A DNA stretch of 64,000 nucleotides from Butyricicoccus sp. OM04-18BH (GTDB taxonomy: Bacteria; Bacillota; Clostridia; Oscillospirales; Butyricicoccaceae), in assembly GCF_003481705.1 (NCBI RefSeq), contig NZ_QULN01000004.1, forward strand, positions 138,905-202,904, read 5' to 3'. Under the pieces are notes generated by a model that was given only the letters and a program-made list of their open reading frames with translations, was not told the DNA's origin and searched no databases. The translations under genes and the position numbers were made by a program. Positions 51,720 to 60,594 of the stretch are shown here, one piece after another (the stretch's first letter is position 1; each line of letters opens with the position of its first letter).

Positions 51720-53183
51720 TTAGTCCTGAACGAACGGTGCAAAGGACAGCTCGGTGAGCTGGTGAACGCGCAGGGTGTTGGTGTAGTTGACATGGCCTAC
51801 CGGCATGCCTGCGGTGATGGTGATGATGTCGCCGACGCGCAGGTCGAGGGTCTGGATGGCAGCCTGCTCAGACAGGCTGTACAGCTCGGTGCCGGAGGAC
51901 GGGCGCTTTGCGACCAGAACCGGCTTTACGCCCCAGGACATGGACAGACGGTTGAAGGTCTGCTCGCACGGGGTAGCCGCGACGATGAGCGTGCCCGGGC
52001 GGTAGGTGGATACGGCGCGCGCGGTCGAGCCGGACTCGGTGAAGGCGACGATGCACTTCGCGCCGAGGTCAGCGGAAGTCGAGCAGGTCGCGTGGGAGAT
52101 AGCGAGGGTCTTCATGTCGCCGGAAACGTGCATGTTCTGGAACTCCAGACGGGTGACGCGGCGGCGGTCATAGTGGATGGTGCGCTCGGCGTTCTCGGCG
52201 ATGCGGCTCATGGTAGCAACGGTCTCTACCGGGTACTTGCCGACCGAGGTCTCGCCGGACAGCATGATCGCGGAGGTGCCGTCGTAGACTGCGTTTGCAA
52301 CGTCGGAAACCTCTGCGCGGGTCGGACGCGGGTTCTTCGCCATGCTCTCGAGCATCTGGGTCGCGGTGACGACGCGCTTGCCGCGGGAGATGCAGGTCTT
52401 GATGATGTTCTTCTGGATCTCCGGCAGCTCCTCGAACGGAACCTCAACGCCCAGGTCGCCGCGGGCGACCATGACGCCGTTCGCCTCGTCGAGGATCTCC
52501 TGAATGTTGTTTACGCCTTCCATGTTCTCGATCTTGCAGATGATCTCGACGTCTTCCTTGCCGTGTGCCTTGAGGATGGCCTTGATGTCGCGGACGTCCT
52601 GTGCGCAGCGGGTGAAGGAAGCGGCGATGAAGTCGATGTCCTGCGTCAGGCCGAACTCGATGTCCTCGCGGTCCTTGTCGGAGATAAACTTCATGTTGAG
52701 CTTGATGCCCGGAACATTGATGGACTTGCGGTTGGAGAGCGGGCCGCCGTTGAGCGCCTTGCAGATGATGTCGGTGCCGTCGACGATCTTGAGCACCTCG
52801 AACGCGACCAGACCGTCGTCGATGAGGATGCGGGTGCCCGGCTGAACGTCGTTCGGCAGGCCTTCGTAGGTGATGGAGACGATGGTGTTGTCGCCCTCGA
52901 TGTCGCGGGTGGTCAGGGTGAACTCCTGACCCTCGACGATCTCGATCTTGCCGTCCTTGTAGGTCTTGGTGCGGATCTCCGGGCCCTTGGTGTCGAGCAT
53001 GATGCCGACCGGCATGCCGAGCTCCTTGCGGGCAGCCTTTACCGCGTCCATGCGCGCCTTGTGCTCCTCGTGGGAGCCGTGGCTGAAGTTCATACGGGCA
53101 ACGTTCATGCCCGCCTTGATCATTTCGGGCAGGATACCGTCGGTCGCAGGACCGAGGGTGCAGATAATTTTAGTTTTGCGCAT
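51720..53183 (-). CDS. pyk: Pyruvate kinase
   Basis: 487 residues. TKIICTLGPATDGILPEMIK opens the protein; NFSHGSHEEHKARMDAVK, IMLDTKGPEIRTKTY, MVARGDLGVEVPFEELPEIQ and VTATQMLESMAKNPRPTRAE are the active-site blocks. It converts phosphoenolpyruvate and ADP to pyruvate and ATP. The C-terminal allosteric domain is normal and no PEP-utiliser extension is present. Strong codon bias. On the minus strand a -10 TATAAT lies at 53231-53236. The LCP gene follows in the same operon. Confidence 0.96.
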   Translation of the reverse strand: MRKTKIICTLGPATDGILPEMIKAGMNVARMNFSHGSHEEHKARMDAVKAARKELGMPVGIMLDTKGPEIRTKTYKDGKIEIVEGQEFTLTTRDIEGDNTIVSITYEGLPNDVQPGTRILIDDGLVAFEVLKIVDGTDIICKALNGGPLSNRKSINVPGIKLNMKFISDKDREDIEFGLTQDIDFIAASFTRCAQDVRDIKAILKAHGKEDVEIICKIENMEGVNNIQEILDEANGVMVARGDLGVEVPFEELPEIQKNIIKTCISRGKRVVTATQMLESMAKNPRPTRAEVSDVANAVYDGTSAIMLSGETSVGKYPVETVATMSRIAENAERTIHYDRRRVTRLEFQNMHVSGDMKTLAISHATCSTSADLGAKCIVAFTESGSTARAVSTYRPGTLIVAATPCEQTFNRLSMSWGVKPVLVAKRPSSGTELYSLSEQAAIQTLDLRVGDIITITAGMPVGHVNYTNTLRVHQLTELSFAPFVQD

Positions 53184-53425
53184 CAGTCATATTCCTCTCT
53201 GTATCAGATAACTAACGAAACGTGTATAACATTATATCAGACCTATTTTAGCACTTTTCGTGCGGTTTGGCAATCGTCCGCGAAAACGGCAGATTGTTTT
53301 CGTGCTTTTCGACAAAAAAGCAAATGCTGCGTGTCGGCGGATTGGGCAAGACCGCATAATCTCCTTCATGAAAAAGGTAAAAATGCACGGTCTCCGTCCC
53401 CTGCGCCGCGGCGGCGGCTTCGCTC

Positions 53426-53454
53426 TTGTATTTTACCCGCCCTTACGATATAAT
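53426..53454 (+). promoter_or_regulatory. Promoter of the nucleotidyltransferase operon
   Basis: TTGTAT (53426-53431), 17 bases, TATAAT (53449-53454). The divergent 340-base gap between pyk and this gene shows nothing else beyond the pyk -10. Confidence 0.7.
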
Positions 53455-53525
53455 AAAAGTATCTGAGCGAAATACAGCACAGCGGCGGACGACACGAAAA
53501 CGCCGCTTTGAAAGGAAGAAAACAT

Positions 53526-54446
53526 ATGAATAAACCGGTTCTGGTCATTATGGCGGCAGGTATGGGCTCGCGCTACGGCGGCCTCAAGCAGATCGACCCC
53601 ATCGGTCCGAACGGTCAGATCATTCTGGATTACTCGGTCTACGACGCCCACCGCGCAGGCTTCGAGCGCGTGGTGTTCATCATCCGCCCCGAGCTGCACG
53701 AGGCGTTCGAGCAGGCCATCGGCGCGAAGTCGCGCCGCTTCATGCAGGTCGACTACGCCTACCAGACGCTCGACCGTCTGCCGGAGGGCCTGAAGGCGCC
53801 CGAGGGACGCGAAAAGCCGCTCGGCACCGCGCACGCGGTCTGGTGCGCGAAGGAGCTGACCGAGGGCTGCCCGATCGCGGTCATCAACGCGGACGATTTC
53901 TACGGCGCGGACGCCTTCCGCAAGATGTACGACTATCTGTCGCAGGCGGAGGACGACGATAAGTTCCGCTACTGCATGGTCGGCTATCAGGTCGAGAACA
54001 CCCTCACCGAGAACGGCACGGTCTCGCGCGGCGTGTGCACCGAGGACGAGCACGGCCTGCTCGCGCACATCATCGAGCGCACTTCCATCCACCGCGACGC
54101 GGACGGCGTCATCCGCTATGACGCGGACGGCGATGCACCGGCCGGCGAGATCGCGCCGGGTACGCCGGTCTCGCTCAATCTCTGGGGCTTCACCCCGTCC
54201 TTCCTGCCCTCGCTCGACGAGGGCCTGCGCACGTTCTTTGCGGAGAAGCTGCCGGAAAATCCGATGAAGGGCGAATATTACCTGCCGTTCGCGGTCGACG
54301 CGCTCATCAAGGCAGGAAAGGCGACCGCGAAGGTCCTCAAGACCTCCGCGCGCTGGTACGGCGTGACCTATCGCGAGGACAAGCCGGTCATCACGGCTGC
54401 GGTTTCGCAGATGACGGCGGACGGCGAGTACCCGGAAGACCTGTAA
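53526..54446 (+). CDS. Sugar nucleotidyltransferase-like protein
   Basis: 306 residues from the ATG at 53526 (AAAGGAAG upstream). LVIMAAGMGSRYGGLKQIDP is the nucleotide-binding loop of NTP-transferase enzymes, followed by PLGTAHAVWCAKEL and INADDFYGADAF, which carries the metal Asp pair. Substrate unknown; sugar 1-phosphates are likely. It is followed at 13 bases by a small unknown gene. Confidence 0.85.
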   Translation: MNKPVLVIMAAGMGSRYGGLKQIDPIGPNGQIILDYSVYDAHRAGFERVVFIIRPELHEAFEQAIGAKSRRFMQVDYAYQTLDRLPEGLKAPEGREKPLGTAHAVWCAKELTEGCPIAVINADDFYGADAFRKMYDYLSQAEDDDKFRYCMVGYQVENTLTENGTVSRGVCTEDEHGLLAHIIERTSIHRDADGVIRYDADGDAPAGEIAPGTPVSLNLWGFTPSFLPSLDEGLRTFFAEKLPENPMKGEYYLPFAVDALIKAGKATAKVLKTSARWYGVTYREDKPVITAAVSQMTADGEYPEDL

Positions 54447-54459
54447 AAAGGAGAGCGGC

Positions 54460-54969
54460 ATGGATTTTTCGACTGAATTTGTCGCGCTGCGCGACCGGCT
54501 GATCGAGACCCAGGACAAGGCGTTCCGCACGCAGACCAATGTCGAGGTCGCGGGCCGCATGGCGGCGCTCTGCTCCTCGTTCACCATCAAGAGCGCGCGC
54601 AAGATCCTCGGTCTGATGCCGACGGGCGGCGTCGGCCACGCGCACGAATACCGCCTGCTGTTTGCCGTTCCGAAGCTCGGCGAGGACGAGCTTGCGGACT
54701 GGTGGGCGTATGCGGAAAGGGTGTTCGAAACGCTCGTTGAGCCGGATGAAAACCACGATTTCTCCATCGTTTCGGTCATCCTCGCCGCTGGCGAGCTGGA
54801 AAAGGACGTGCCGAAGCGGCTGAAAAAGCTCGCGCACGAGCAGCAGTTCGAGGGCGGAAAGCACGGCTGGGGCTCGGTGCGCATGGCGTGCGTCGACCTC
54901 GAGGCGCATAAGCTCTGCGTGAGCCGCATGGGAGACTCGCTGAAAAATATCATGAAAGCTGTGCTTTGA
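54460..54969 (+). CDS. Conserved hypothetical protein
   Basis: 169 residues, mixed alpha/beta, soluble. AAAGGAGAG precedes the ATG. No motif recognised. The spacing suggests it is co-transcribed with the nucleotidyltransferase. A promoter for secG follows at 54983, so the operon probably ends here. Confidence 0.6.
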   Translation: MDFSTEFVALRDRLIETQDKAFRTQTNVEVAGRMAALCSSFTIKSARKILGLMPTGGVGHAHEYRLLFAVPKLGEDELADWWAYAERVFETLVEPDENHDFSIVSVILAAGELEKDVPKRLKKLAHEQQFEGGKHGWGSVRMACVDLEAHKLCVSRMGDSLKNIMKAVL

Positions 54970-54982
54970 GAGCGGAAAACTC

Positions 54983-55011
54983 TTGAAATACAGCGCGAAA
55001 TATGATATAGT
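54983..55011 (+). promoter_or_regulatory. Promoter of secG
   Basis: TTGAAA (54983-54988), 17 bases, TATAGT (55006-55011). Confidence 0.7.
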
Positions 55012-55079
55012 ATCATGTACGCAATCTGACGCGGACGCTGTTCCGCGATAAAAGAAAAATGTAATGGAGGAAAAAACAC

Positions 55080-55316
55080 ATGACTACCGCACAGATCGCT
55101 CTTTCTGTCATCATGATCATCGCAAGCCTGTTCCTGATCGTTGTCGTTCTGCTTCAGGAGGGTGCGCAGCAGGGTCTCGGCGCCATCGAGGGCGGCGCAG
55201 ACACCTTCTTCGGCAAGGGTAAGGCTTCCGCTTCTGACCGCATTTTTGCCCGTCTGACCTCGATCGTCGGCGTGATCTTCGTCGTCGCAGCGATCGTTCT
55301 CAACGTCGTTCACTAA
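55080..55316 (+). CDS. secG: Preprotein translocase subunit SecG
   Basis: 78 residues with two membrane helices (IALSVIMIIASLFLIVVVLL and LTSIVGVIFVVAAIVLNVV) around the conserved loop LLQEGAQQGLGAIEGGADTF. It is the accessory subunit of SecYEG at the plasma membrane. ATGGAGG precedes the start. The adjacent small membrane protein begins two bases after its stop. Confidence 0.93.
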   Translation: MTTAQIALSVIMIIASLFLIVVVLLQEGAQQGLGAIEGGADTFFGKGKASASDRIFARLTSIVGVIFVVAAIVLNVVH

Positions 55317-55317
55317 A

Positions 55318-55548
55318 ATGCCGGCGCAGACCATTCAGCGTCTGCTGCTCTTTCTGTTCGTCGCATTTGCCGCGCTGACTGCCTTCCAGCAGCTGCGCTA
55401 CGGCATGATCTGCGGCCGCAGTGAGCAGGAGGACCGGCAGGATGACCCCAAGGCGAAGGCCTGCCACGCGCAGGCGATGCTGTACGCCGTGCTTGCGGCG
55501 GTCAGCCTGATCGCCAACATCATCGTCGGCGCACTGACGCGCGGATAA
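55318..55548 (+). CDS. Small membrane protein of unknown function
   Basis: 76 residues, two membrane helices (LLLFLFVAFAALTAFQQLRY and AMLYAVLAAVSLIANIIVGA) around a charged loop with two Cys. It starts one base after the secG stop, so it is translated with secG. No family recognised; a two-helix layout like SecG may indicate an accessory role. Confidence 0.55.
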   Translation: MPAQTIQRLLLFLFVAFAALTAFQQLRYGMICGRSEQEDRQDDPKAKACHAQAMLYAVLAAVSLIANIIVGALTRG

Positions 55549-55553
55549 CACAT

Positions 55554-55596
55554 AAAAAAGAGGATGCAATGTGAAAGCGTTGCATCCTCTTTTTTT
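55554..55596 (+). terminator. Terminator of the secG unit
   Basis: AAAAAGAGGATGCAA and TTGCATCCTCTTTTT pair perfectly (55555-55569 and 55580-55594). It works in both directions. Confidence 0.88.
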
Positions 55597-55962
55597 CAGC
55601 TGTCGAAAAGCTCCGTTTTTTTCAGACGCCCGCGCTGCCGTATCAGCATTATGAAAACGGACTTTATCGACCGGCCGGAGAAGAATTTCCGTTCCGCTTG
55701 ACCGTTTGAGGTCAATTTTTCCGGTATCCGCGCTATGGGTGAGGGGACTTTTCCCCTCGGCATGGCAGACAGAGCGATGCGTCTGACGGAGCGGGAACAG
55801 GATGCGGCGGCCGGTCAGGTGAGAGTTCGTTCTGTCAGACACAGGGAAAACTGCGATCTGACCCGACAGGTCTTTTCGTGCTGCCCGCCGTTTTTTTCTT
55901 GCCGGGAAATCGGGATTTCTGGCCGGGAAATGGCGGTTTGCCGCCCGGAAAGTACACATAGA

Positions 55963-56039
55963 ACAGGACAGCAGAGTACAGCACAGTACAGTAGAGTACA
56001 GCACAGCACAGCAGAGCACAGCACAGTACAGCAGAGCAG
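55963..56039 (+). repeat. Degenerate pentanucleotide tandem repeat
   Basis: About fifteen 5-base units of the type ACAGC/ACAGT/AGAGC follow in register. It lies in a 550-base gap between secG and carB. The remaining part (55597-55962) has no gene or known element I can name, only a doubled GCCGGGAAAT (near 55912 and 55932). Confidence 0.8.
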
Positions 56040-56074
56040 AAAAAGTCCGCCATTCCCCGAAGGGAACAGCGGAC
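56040..56074 (-). terminator. Terminator of carB
   Basis: On the minus strand GTCCGCTGTTCCC/GGGAATGGCGGAC around a TTCG loop (56045-56074) with TTTTT behind it. Confidence 0.85.
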
Positions 56075-56101
56075 CTGATTTCTGGTTTCTGGATGCTGCG
56101 G

Positions 56102-59100
56102 TCAGATCGAGTTGATGTCGATCATTTCGCAGTTTTCGATCTTGATGTCGCCCTCGAGGCAGCGCAGCAGTGCGGAAACAGTATCCATCGAGGTCAGGCA
56201 CGGGATGGCGCGCTCGACCGCAGTGCGGCGGATATGCACCGAGCCAAGCTCCGGATGACGGCCCTTGACCGAGGTGGCGATGACGTAGTCGATCTTGCCG
56301 GACTCGATCAGGTCGATGATGTTCGGGGACGGCTCATCCACGTTGCGGATGGCGTTGGTCGCGACCATGTGGCGGTTGAGCACGTTCGCGGTGCCGCTGG
56401 TGGCGTAGATGTCGAAGCCGAGCGCCTCGAAACGCTCGCCGATGCGGATAGCCTCCTGCTTGTCCGAGTCGCGGACGGAAATCAGGACGGCGCCCTTCTT
56501 CTTCATCTGGAAGCCTGCGCCGGTCAGACCCTTGAGCAGCGCCTCGCGGAAGCTCTTGGCAACGCCGAGGACCTCGCCGGTGGACTTCATCTCAGGGCCG
56601 AGCTGGGTGTCGAGGTCGCGCAGCTTCTGGAAGGAGAATACCGGGACCTTGACGGCGTAGTGGTCGCTCTCCGGGTGCAGGCCGGTGCCGCAGCCCATGT
56701 CGCGCAGCTTCTCGCCGAACATGCAGCGGGTCGCCAGATCGACCATCGGAACGCCCGTTACCTTGGAGATGTACGGAACGGTACGAGAGGAACGCGGGTT
56801 GACCTCGATAACGTAGATCTGGTCGTTGTACAGAACGAACTGGATGTTGACCAGACCGAGAACGGCGAGGTTCTTCGCGAGCGACTCGGTGTAGCGCACG
56901 AGGGTGTCCTTGTGCTTCTTCTCGATGTTGATGGACGGGTAGATGGAGATGGAGTCGCCGGAGTGAACGCCTGCGCGCTCGAAATGCTCCATGATGCCCG
57001 GGATGAGGATGTCGTCGCCGTCGCAGATGGCGTCGACCTCGATCTCGCGGCCCATCATGTACTTGTCGACCAGAACCGGGTTCTCGACCTTGTTGCGGGT
57101 GATGACCTGCATGAACTCGCGGACATCGGACTCCTTGTAGGCAATCTCCATGCCCTGACCGCCCAGAACGTAGGACGGACGGACGAGAACCGGGTAGCCC
57201 AGCTCGTCGGCGGCCTTGACGGCCTCCTCCTCGGTCATAACCGTGTGGCCCGCCGGACGCGGGATGCCGCACTTCTCGAGGATAACGTCGAACTTTTCGC
57301 GGTCCTCAGCGGCGTCGATCGACCATGCCGGGGTGCCGAGAATCGGAACGCCGAGCTTTTCGAGGTGCGCCGCGAGGTTGATGGCGGTCTGACCGCCGAA
57401 CTGAACGATCGCGTAGTCCGGCTTCTCGGCCTCGACAACGCCGGTCACGTCCTCCGGAGTCAGCGGCTCGAAGTACAGACGGTCAGCGGTATCGAAGTCG
57501 GTGGAGACGGTCTCCGGGTTGTTGTTGATGATGACGGTCTCGCAGCCGAGCTTCTGCAGCGCCCAGACAGCGTGAACCGAGCAGTAGTCGAACTCGATGC
57601 CCTGACCGATGCGGATCGGGCCGGAACCGAGAACGAGGATCTTCTTCTTGCCGGACGGGGGAGCAACCTCGGTCTCCTCGTCATAGGTGGAGTAGTAGTA
57701 CGGGGTCTCTGCCTCGAACTCCGCCGCGCAGGTATCTACCATCTTGTAGACCGGCAGACGCTTAACATCGGAAATATCCTTGCCGGACAGCTGCTCGATG
57801 GTCTTGTCGAGGAAGCCCATCTTCTTGGCGCGGATGTACAGGTCGGAGTCGATCTTCTCAGCCGACGCCAGCTCCTTCTCCATGTCGATGATGTTCTGGA
57901 ACTTGTGCAGGAAGAATACGTCCATCGTGGTGATGTCGTGAATTTCCTCAATGGTCATGATGCCGCGGCGCAGCGCCTCGCAGATGTGGAACAGGCGCTG
58001 GTCGTCCGTGCGGGAAACGCCCTTCTTGATCTCGGCGTCCGACTGCTTCTGGATGCGCGGCGCGATCATGCTGTCGAGCTTGATCTCACAGCCGCGAACG
58101 GCCTTCATCAGCGCGCCCTCAAAGCTGTTGTCGATGGCCATGACCTCGCCGGTCGCCTTCATCTGGGTGCCGAGGGTGTTGTCCGCGTAGACGAACTTGT
58201 CGAACGGCCAGCGCGGGAACTTGACGACACAGTAGTCCAGGGTCGGCTCGAAGCACGCCTTGGTCTTGCCGGTAACAGCGTTGGAGATTTCATCCAGACC
58301 ATAGCCGACTGCAATCTTTGCGGTTACCTTTGCAATCGGGTAGCCGGTCGCCTTGGAAGCCAGTGCGGAGGAACGGGAAACACGGGGGTTTACCTCGATG
58401 ACCGCATATTCAAAGGACTCCGGATTGAGCGCGTACTGCACGTTGCAGCCGCCCTCGATGCCCAGCTCGGTGATGATGTTGAGCGCGGAGGTGCGGAGCA
58501 TCTGATACTCCTTGTCGCACAGGGTCTGGCTCGGCGCAACTACGACAGAGTCGCCGGTGTGTACGCCGACCGGGTCAACGTTCTCCATGTTACAGATGGT
58601 GATGGCGTTGCCCTTGTGGTCGCGCATGACCTCGTACTCGATTTCCTTCCAGCCTGCGATGCACTTCTCGACCAGAATTTCGTCAACACGCGAGTACATG
58701 ATGCCGGAGGCCGCGATCTCGCGCAGCTGCTCCCAGGTGTAGGCGATGCCGCCGCCGGTGCCGCCGAGCGTGTACGCCGGACGGATGATGACCGGCAGAC
58801 CGATCTCGCGGGTGAAATCGACCGCGTCCTCGACCGTGTGAACGACCTTGGAGGCGATGATCGGCTCGCCGATCTTCTCCATGGTGTCCTTGAACATCTG
58901 GCGGTCCTCCGCCTTTGCGATGGTGGTCGGGTTCGCGCCGAGCAGCTTTACGCCCATCTTTTCGAGGAAGCCGTTCTCGCACAGCTCCATGGCGAGGTTC
59001 AGACCGGTCTGGCCGCCGAGGTTGGGCAGCAGGGAGTCCGGGCGCTCCTTCTTGATGATCTCCTGAACGGCCTCGACGGTCATCGGCTCGATGTAGACCT

Positions 59101-59287
59101 TGTCCGCCATAGCCTTGTCGGTCATGATGGTCGCTGGGTTGGAGTTAACAAGAACGACCTCCAGACCCTCTTCGCGCAGTGCGCGGCAGGCCTGCGTGCC
59201 TGCGTAGTCGAACTCGGCCGCCTGACCGATGACGATCGGGCCGGAGCCCAGTACCATTACCTTATGAATATCCTTGCGCAGCGGCAT
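56102..59287 (-). CDS. carB: Carbamoyl-phosphate synthase, large subunit
   Basis: 1061 residues, full length. Two ATP-grasp halves: VLGSGPIVIGQAAEFDYAGT at the start and VLGSGPIRIGQGIEFDYCSV near 550, each with a biotin-carboxylase-like core (VIEVNPRVSRSSALASKATG and VIEVNPRSSRTVPYISKVTG). The last 140 residues are the MGS-like allosteric domain. With CarA it makes carbamoyl phosphate from bicarbonate, glutamine and two ATP. Its ATG overlaps the carA stop by one base (TAATG). Confidence 0.97.
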   Translation of the reverse strand: MPLRKDIHKVMVLGSGPIVIGQAAEFDYAGTQACRALREEGLEVVLVNSNPATIMTDKAMADKVYIEPMTVEAVQEIIKKERPDSLLPNLGGQTGLNLAMELCENGFLEKMGVKLLGANPTTIAKAEDRQMFKDTMEKIGEPIIASKVVHTVEDAVDFTREIGLPVIIRPAYTLGGTGGGIAYTWEQLREIAASGIMYSRVDEILVEKCIAGWKEIEYEVMRDHKGNAITICNMENVDPVGVHTGDSVVVAPSQTLCDKEYQMLRTSALNIITELGIEGGCNVQYALNPESFEYAVIEVNPRVSRSSALASKATGYPIAKVTAKIAVGYGLDEISNAVTGKTKACFEPTLDYCVVKFPRWPFDKFVYADNTLGTQMKATGEVMAIDNSFEGALMKAVRGCEIKLDSMIAPRIQKQSDAEIKKGVSRTDDQRLFHICEALRRGIMTIEEIHDITTMDVFFLHKFQNIIDMEKELASAEKIDSDLYIRAKKMGFLDKTIEQLSGKDISDVKRLPVYKMVDTCAAEFEAETPYYYSTYDEETEVAPPSGKKKILVLGSGPIRIGQGIEFDYCSVHAVWALQKLGCETVIINNNPETVSTDFDTADRLYFEPLTPEDVTGVVEAEKPDYAIVQFGGQTAINLAAHLEKLGVPILGTPAWSIDAAEDREKFDVILEKCGIPRPAGHTVMTEEEAVKAADELGYPVLVRPSYVLGGQGMEIAYKESDVREFMQVITRNKVENPVLVDKYMMGREIEVDAICDGDDILIPGIMEHFERAGVHSGDSISIYPSINIEKKHKDTLVRYTESLAKNLAVLGLVNIQFVLYNDQIYVIEVNPRSSRTVPYISKVTGVPMVDLATRCMFGEKLRDMGCGTGLHPESDHYAVKVPVFSFQKLRDLDTQLGPEMKSTGEVLGVAKSFREALLKGLTGAGFQMKKKGAVLISVRDSDKQEAIRIGERFEALGFDIYATSGTANVLNRHMVATNAIRNVDEPSPNIIDLIESGKIDYVIATSVKGRHPELGSVHIRRTAVERAIPCLTSMDTVSALLRCLEGDIKIENCEMIDINSI

Positions 59288-60390
59288 TACTGAGCGCCTC
59301 CTTTCGACTTTTCGATGTTTTCGATGAATTTATCAAACAGATACGAGGTGTCCATCGGGCCGGGGCATACCTCGGGGTGATACTGCACGGTGAATACCGG
59401 ACGGCCGATGTGCTCGAGACCCTCGACCGTGCCGTCGTTCAGGTTGACGTAGCGCACGCGGGCAATCCGCGGGTCAACCGACTCGCCTACAACGGCATAG
59501 CCATGGTTCTGCGAGGTGATGTAGGTGCGGTCCGCGTCGATGTCCTTGACCGGATGGTTGACGCCGCGGTGGCCGTACTTCAGCTTGGTGGTCTTTGCGT
59601 CGATGGCCAGCGCCAGCAGCTGATGGCCGAGGCAGATGCCGAAGATCGGCATATCGGACTTCAGCAGCTCCTTGAGGTTCGCAACGATCTCGACGTTCTC
59701 CGCCGGGTCGCCGGGGCCGTTGGACAGCATCACGCCGTCGTACTTGCCGACTACGTCCTCCGGCTTGGTGTACGCCGGAACGACGGTGACCTCGCAGCCG
59801 CGCTTGCACAGCTCGCGCTCAATGTTGTACTTTACGCCGTAGTCGAACAGCGCGATGCGGTACTTGGTTTCGCCCTCAGCCGGGTAAACGATGTTCTCCG
59901 CACAGGTAACGGTCTTGACCGCATCCTTGACAACGTAAGCCTTCATTTCTGCGATGGTCTGCTCGTCCGGTTCGAAGCCCTCGGTGTAGATGACGCCGTT
60001 CATGACGCCTTCGCCGCGCAGCTTGCGGGTCAGACGGCGGGTGTCGATGCCGGCGAGACCGACGACCTTCTGCGCCTTGAGGTACTCGTCGAGCGTTACC
60101 TTGCAGCGCCAGTTGGACGGATATTCGCACATCTCGCGCATGATGAAGCCGGAAACCCAGCTCTTGCGCGACTCGTAGTCCTCGAAGTTAATGCCGTAGT
60201 TGCCGACGAGCGGGTAGGTCATGGTAACGACCTGACCGTAGTAGGACGGGTCGGTCAGGACCTCCTGATAGCCGGCCATGCCGGTGTTGAATACGACCTC
60301 ACCGATGCTCTGTCCTTCGTAGCCGACTGCGGTGCCCTCGAACAGGGTGCCGTCCGCCAGCAGTAAGTATGCTTTTTTCACTATATCCAC
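59287..60390 (-). CDS. carA: Carbamoyl-phosphate synthase, small subunit
   Basis: 367 residues. The C-terminal class I glutaminase has FGICLGHQLLA with the catalytic Cys, and QYHPEVCPGPMDTSYLF with His and Glu. The N-terminal domain begins KKAYLLLADGTLFEGTAVG. Supplies ammonia to CarB. It is in the order pyrR-pyrF-carA-carB, so it probably serves pyrimidine synthesis; a structured repeat lies between pyrF and carA. Confidence 0.97.
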   Translation of the reverse strand: MDIVKKAYLLLADGTLFEGTAVGYEGQSIGEVVFNTGMAGYQEVLTDPSYYGQVVTMTYPLVGNYGINFEDYESRKSWVSGFIMREMCEYPSNWRCKVTLDEYLKAQKVVGLAGIDTRRLTRKLRGEGVMNGVIYTEGFEPDEQTIAEMKAYVVKDAVKTVTCAENIVYPAEGETKYRIALFDYGVKYNIERELCKRGCEVTVVPAYTKPEDVVGKYDGVMLSNGPGDPAENVEIVANLKELLKSDMPIFGICLGHQLLALAIDAKTTKLKYGHRGVNHPVKDIDADRTYITSQNHGYAVVGESVDPRIARVRYVNLNDGTVEGLEHIGRPVFTVQYHPEVCPGPMDTSYLFDKFIENIEKSKGGAQ

Positions 60391-60406
60391 ACGCTCCTTA
60401 ATTCTT

Positions 60407-60587
60407 CGATTGAAACCGCGGTTTCAATCGAGGGGACATACCGCGCTGAAAGCGCGGATATGTCCAGAACTGCGCAAAGCTCCGACGAGCGAAACTTTGC
60501 TCCGTACTTGTATAAAAACCGTGATACATGCTCCCGGTTTTTATGAATTTGCAAGGCAAATTCTATTTTATGCGCGCCGATGGCGCG
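60407..60587 (+). repeat. Six-hairpin intergenic repeat, copy 2
   Basis: Same order as copy 1: CGATTGAAACCG/CGGTTTCAATCG (60407-60430); GACATA-C-CGCGCT/AGCGCG-GA-TATGTC (60435-60464); GCAAAG/CTTTGC (60474-60500); ATAAAAACCG/CGGTTTTTAT (60512-60544, loop identical to copy 1); GAATTTGC/GCAAATTC (60545-60563); CGCGCC/GGCGCG (60573-60587). The asymmetric C versus GA internal loop is kept. Here it faces against the surrounding genes (pyrF, carA), unlike copy 1. Confidence 0.8.
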
Positions 60588-60594
60588 GTTTATA

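Noticed and set aside
50523..53453. A 976-codon open frame on the plus strand
   Set aside because: It is antisense to pyk and the LCP gene, whose protein motifs are clear. The open frame comes from strong codon bias in GC-rich DNA.
55963..56039. A CRISPR array
   Set aside because: The period is 5 bases, with no spacers, and no cas genes are near.
56093..59293. A 1066-codon open frame on the plus strand
   Set aside because: It is a complete shadow of carB, with no ribosome binding site or recognised domain.
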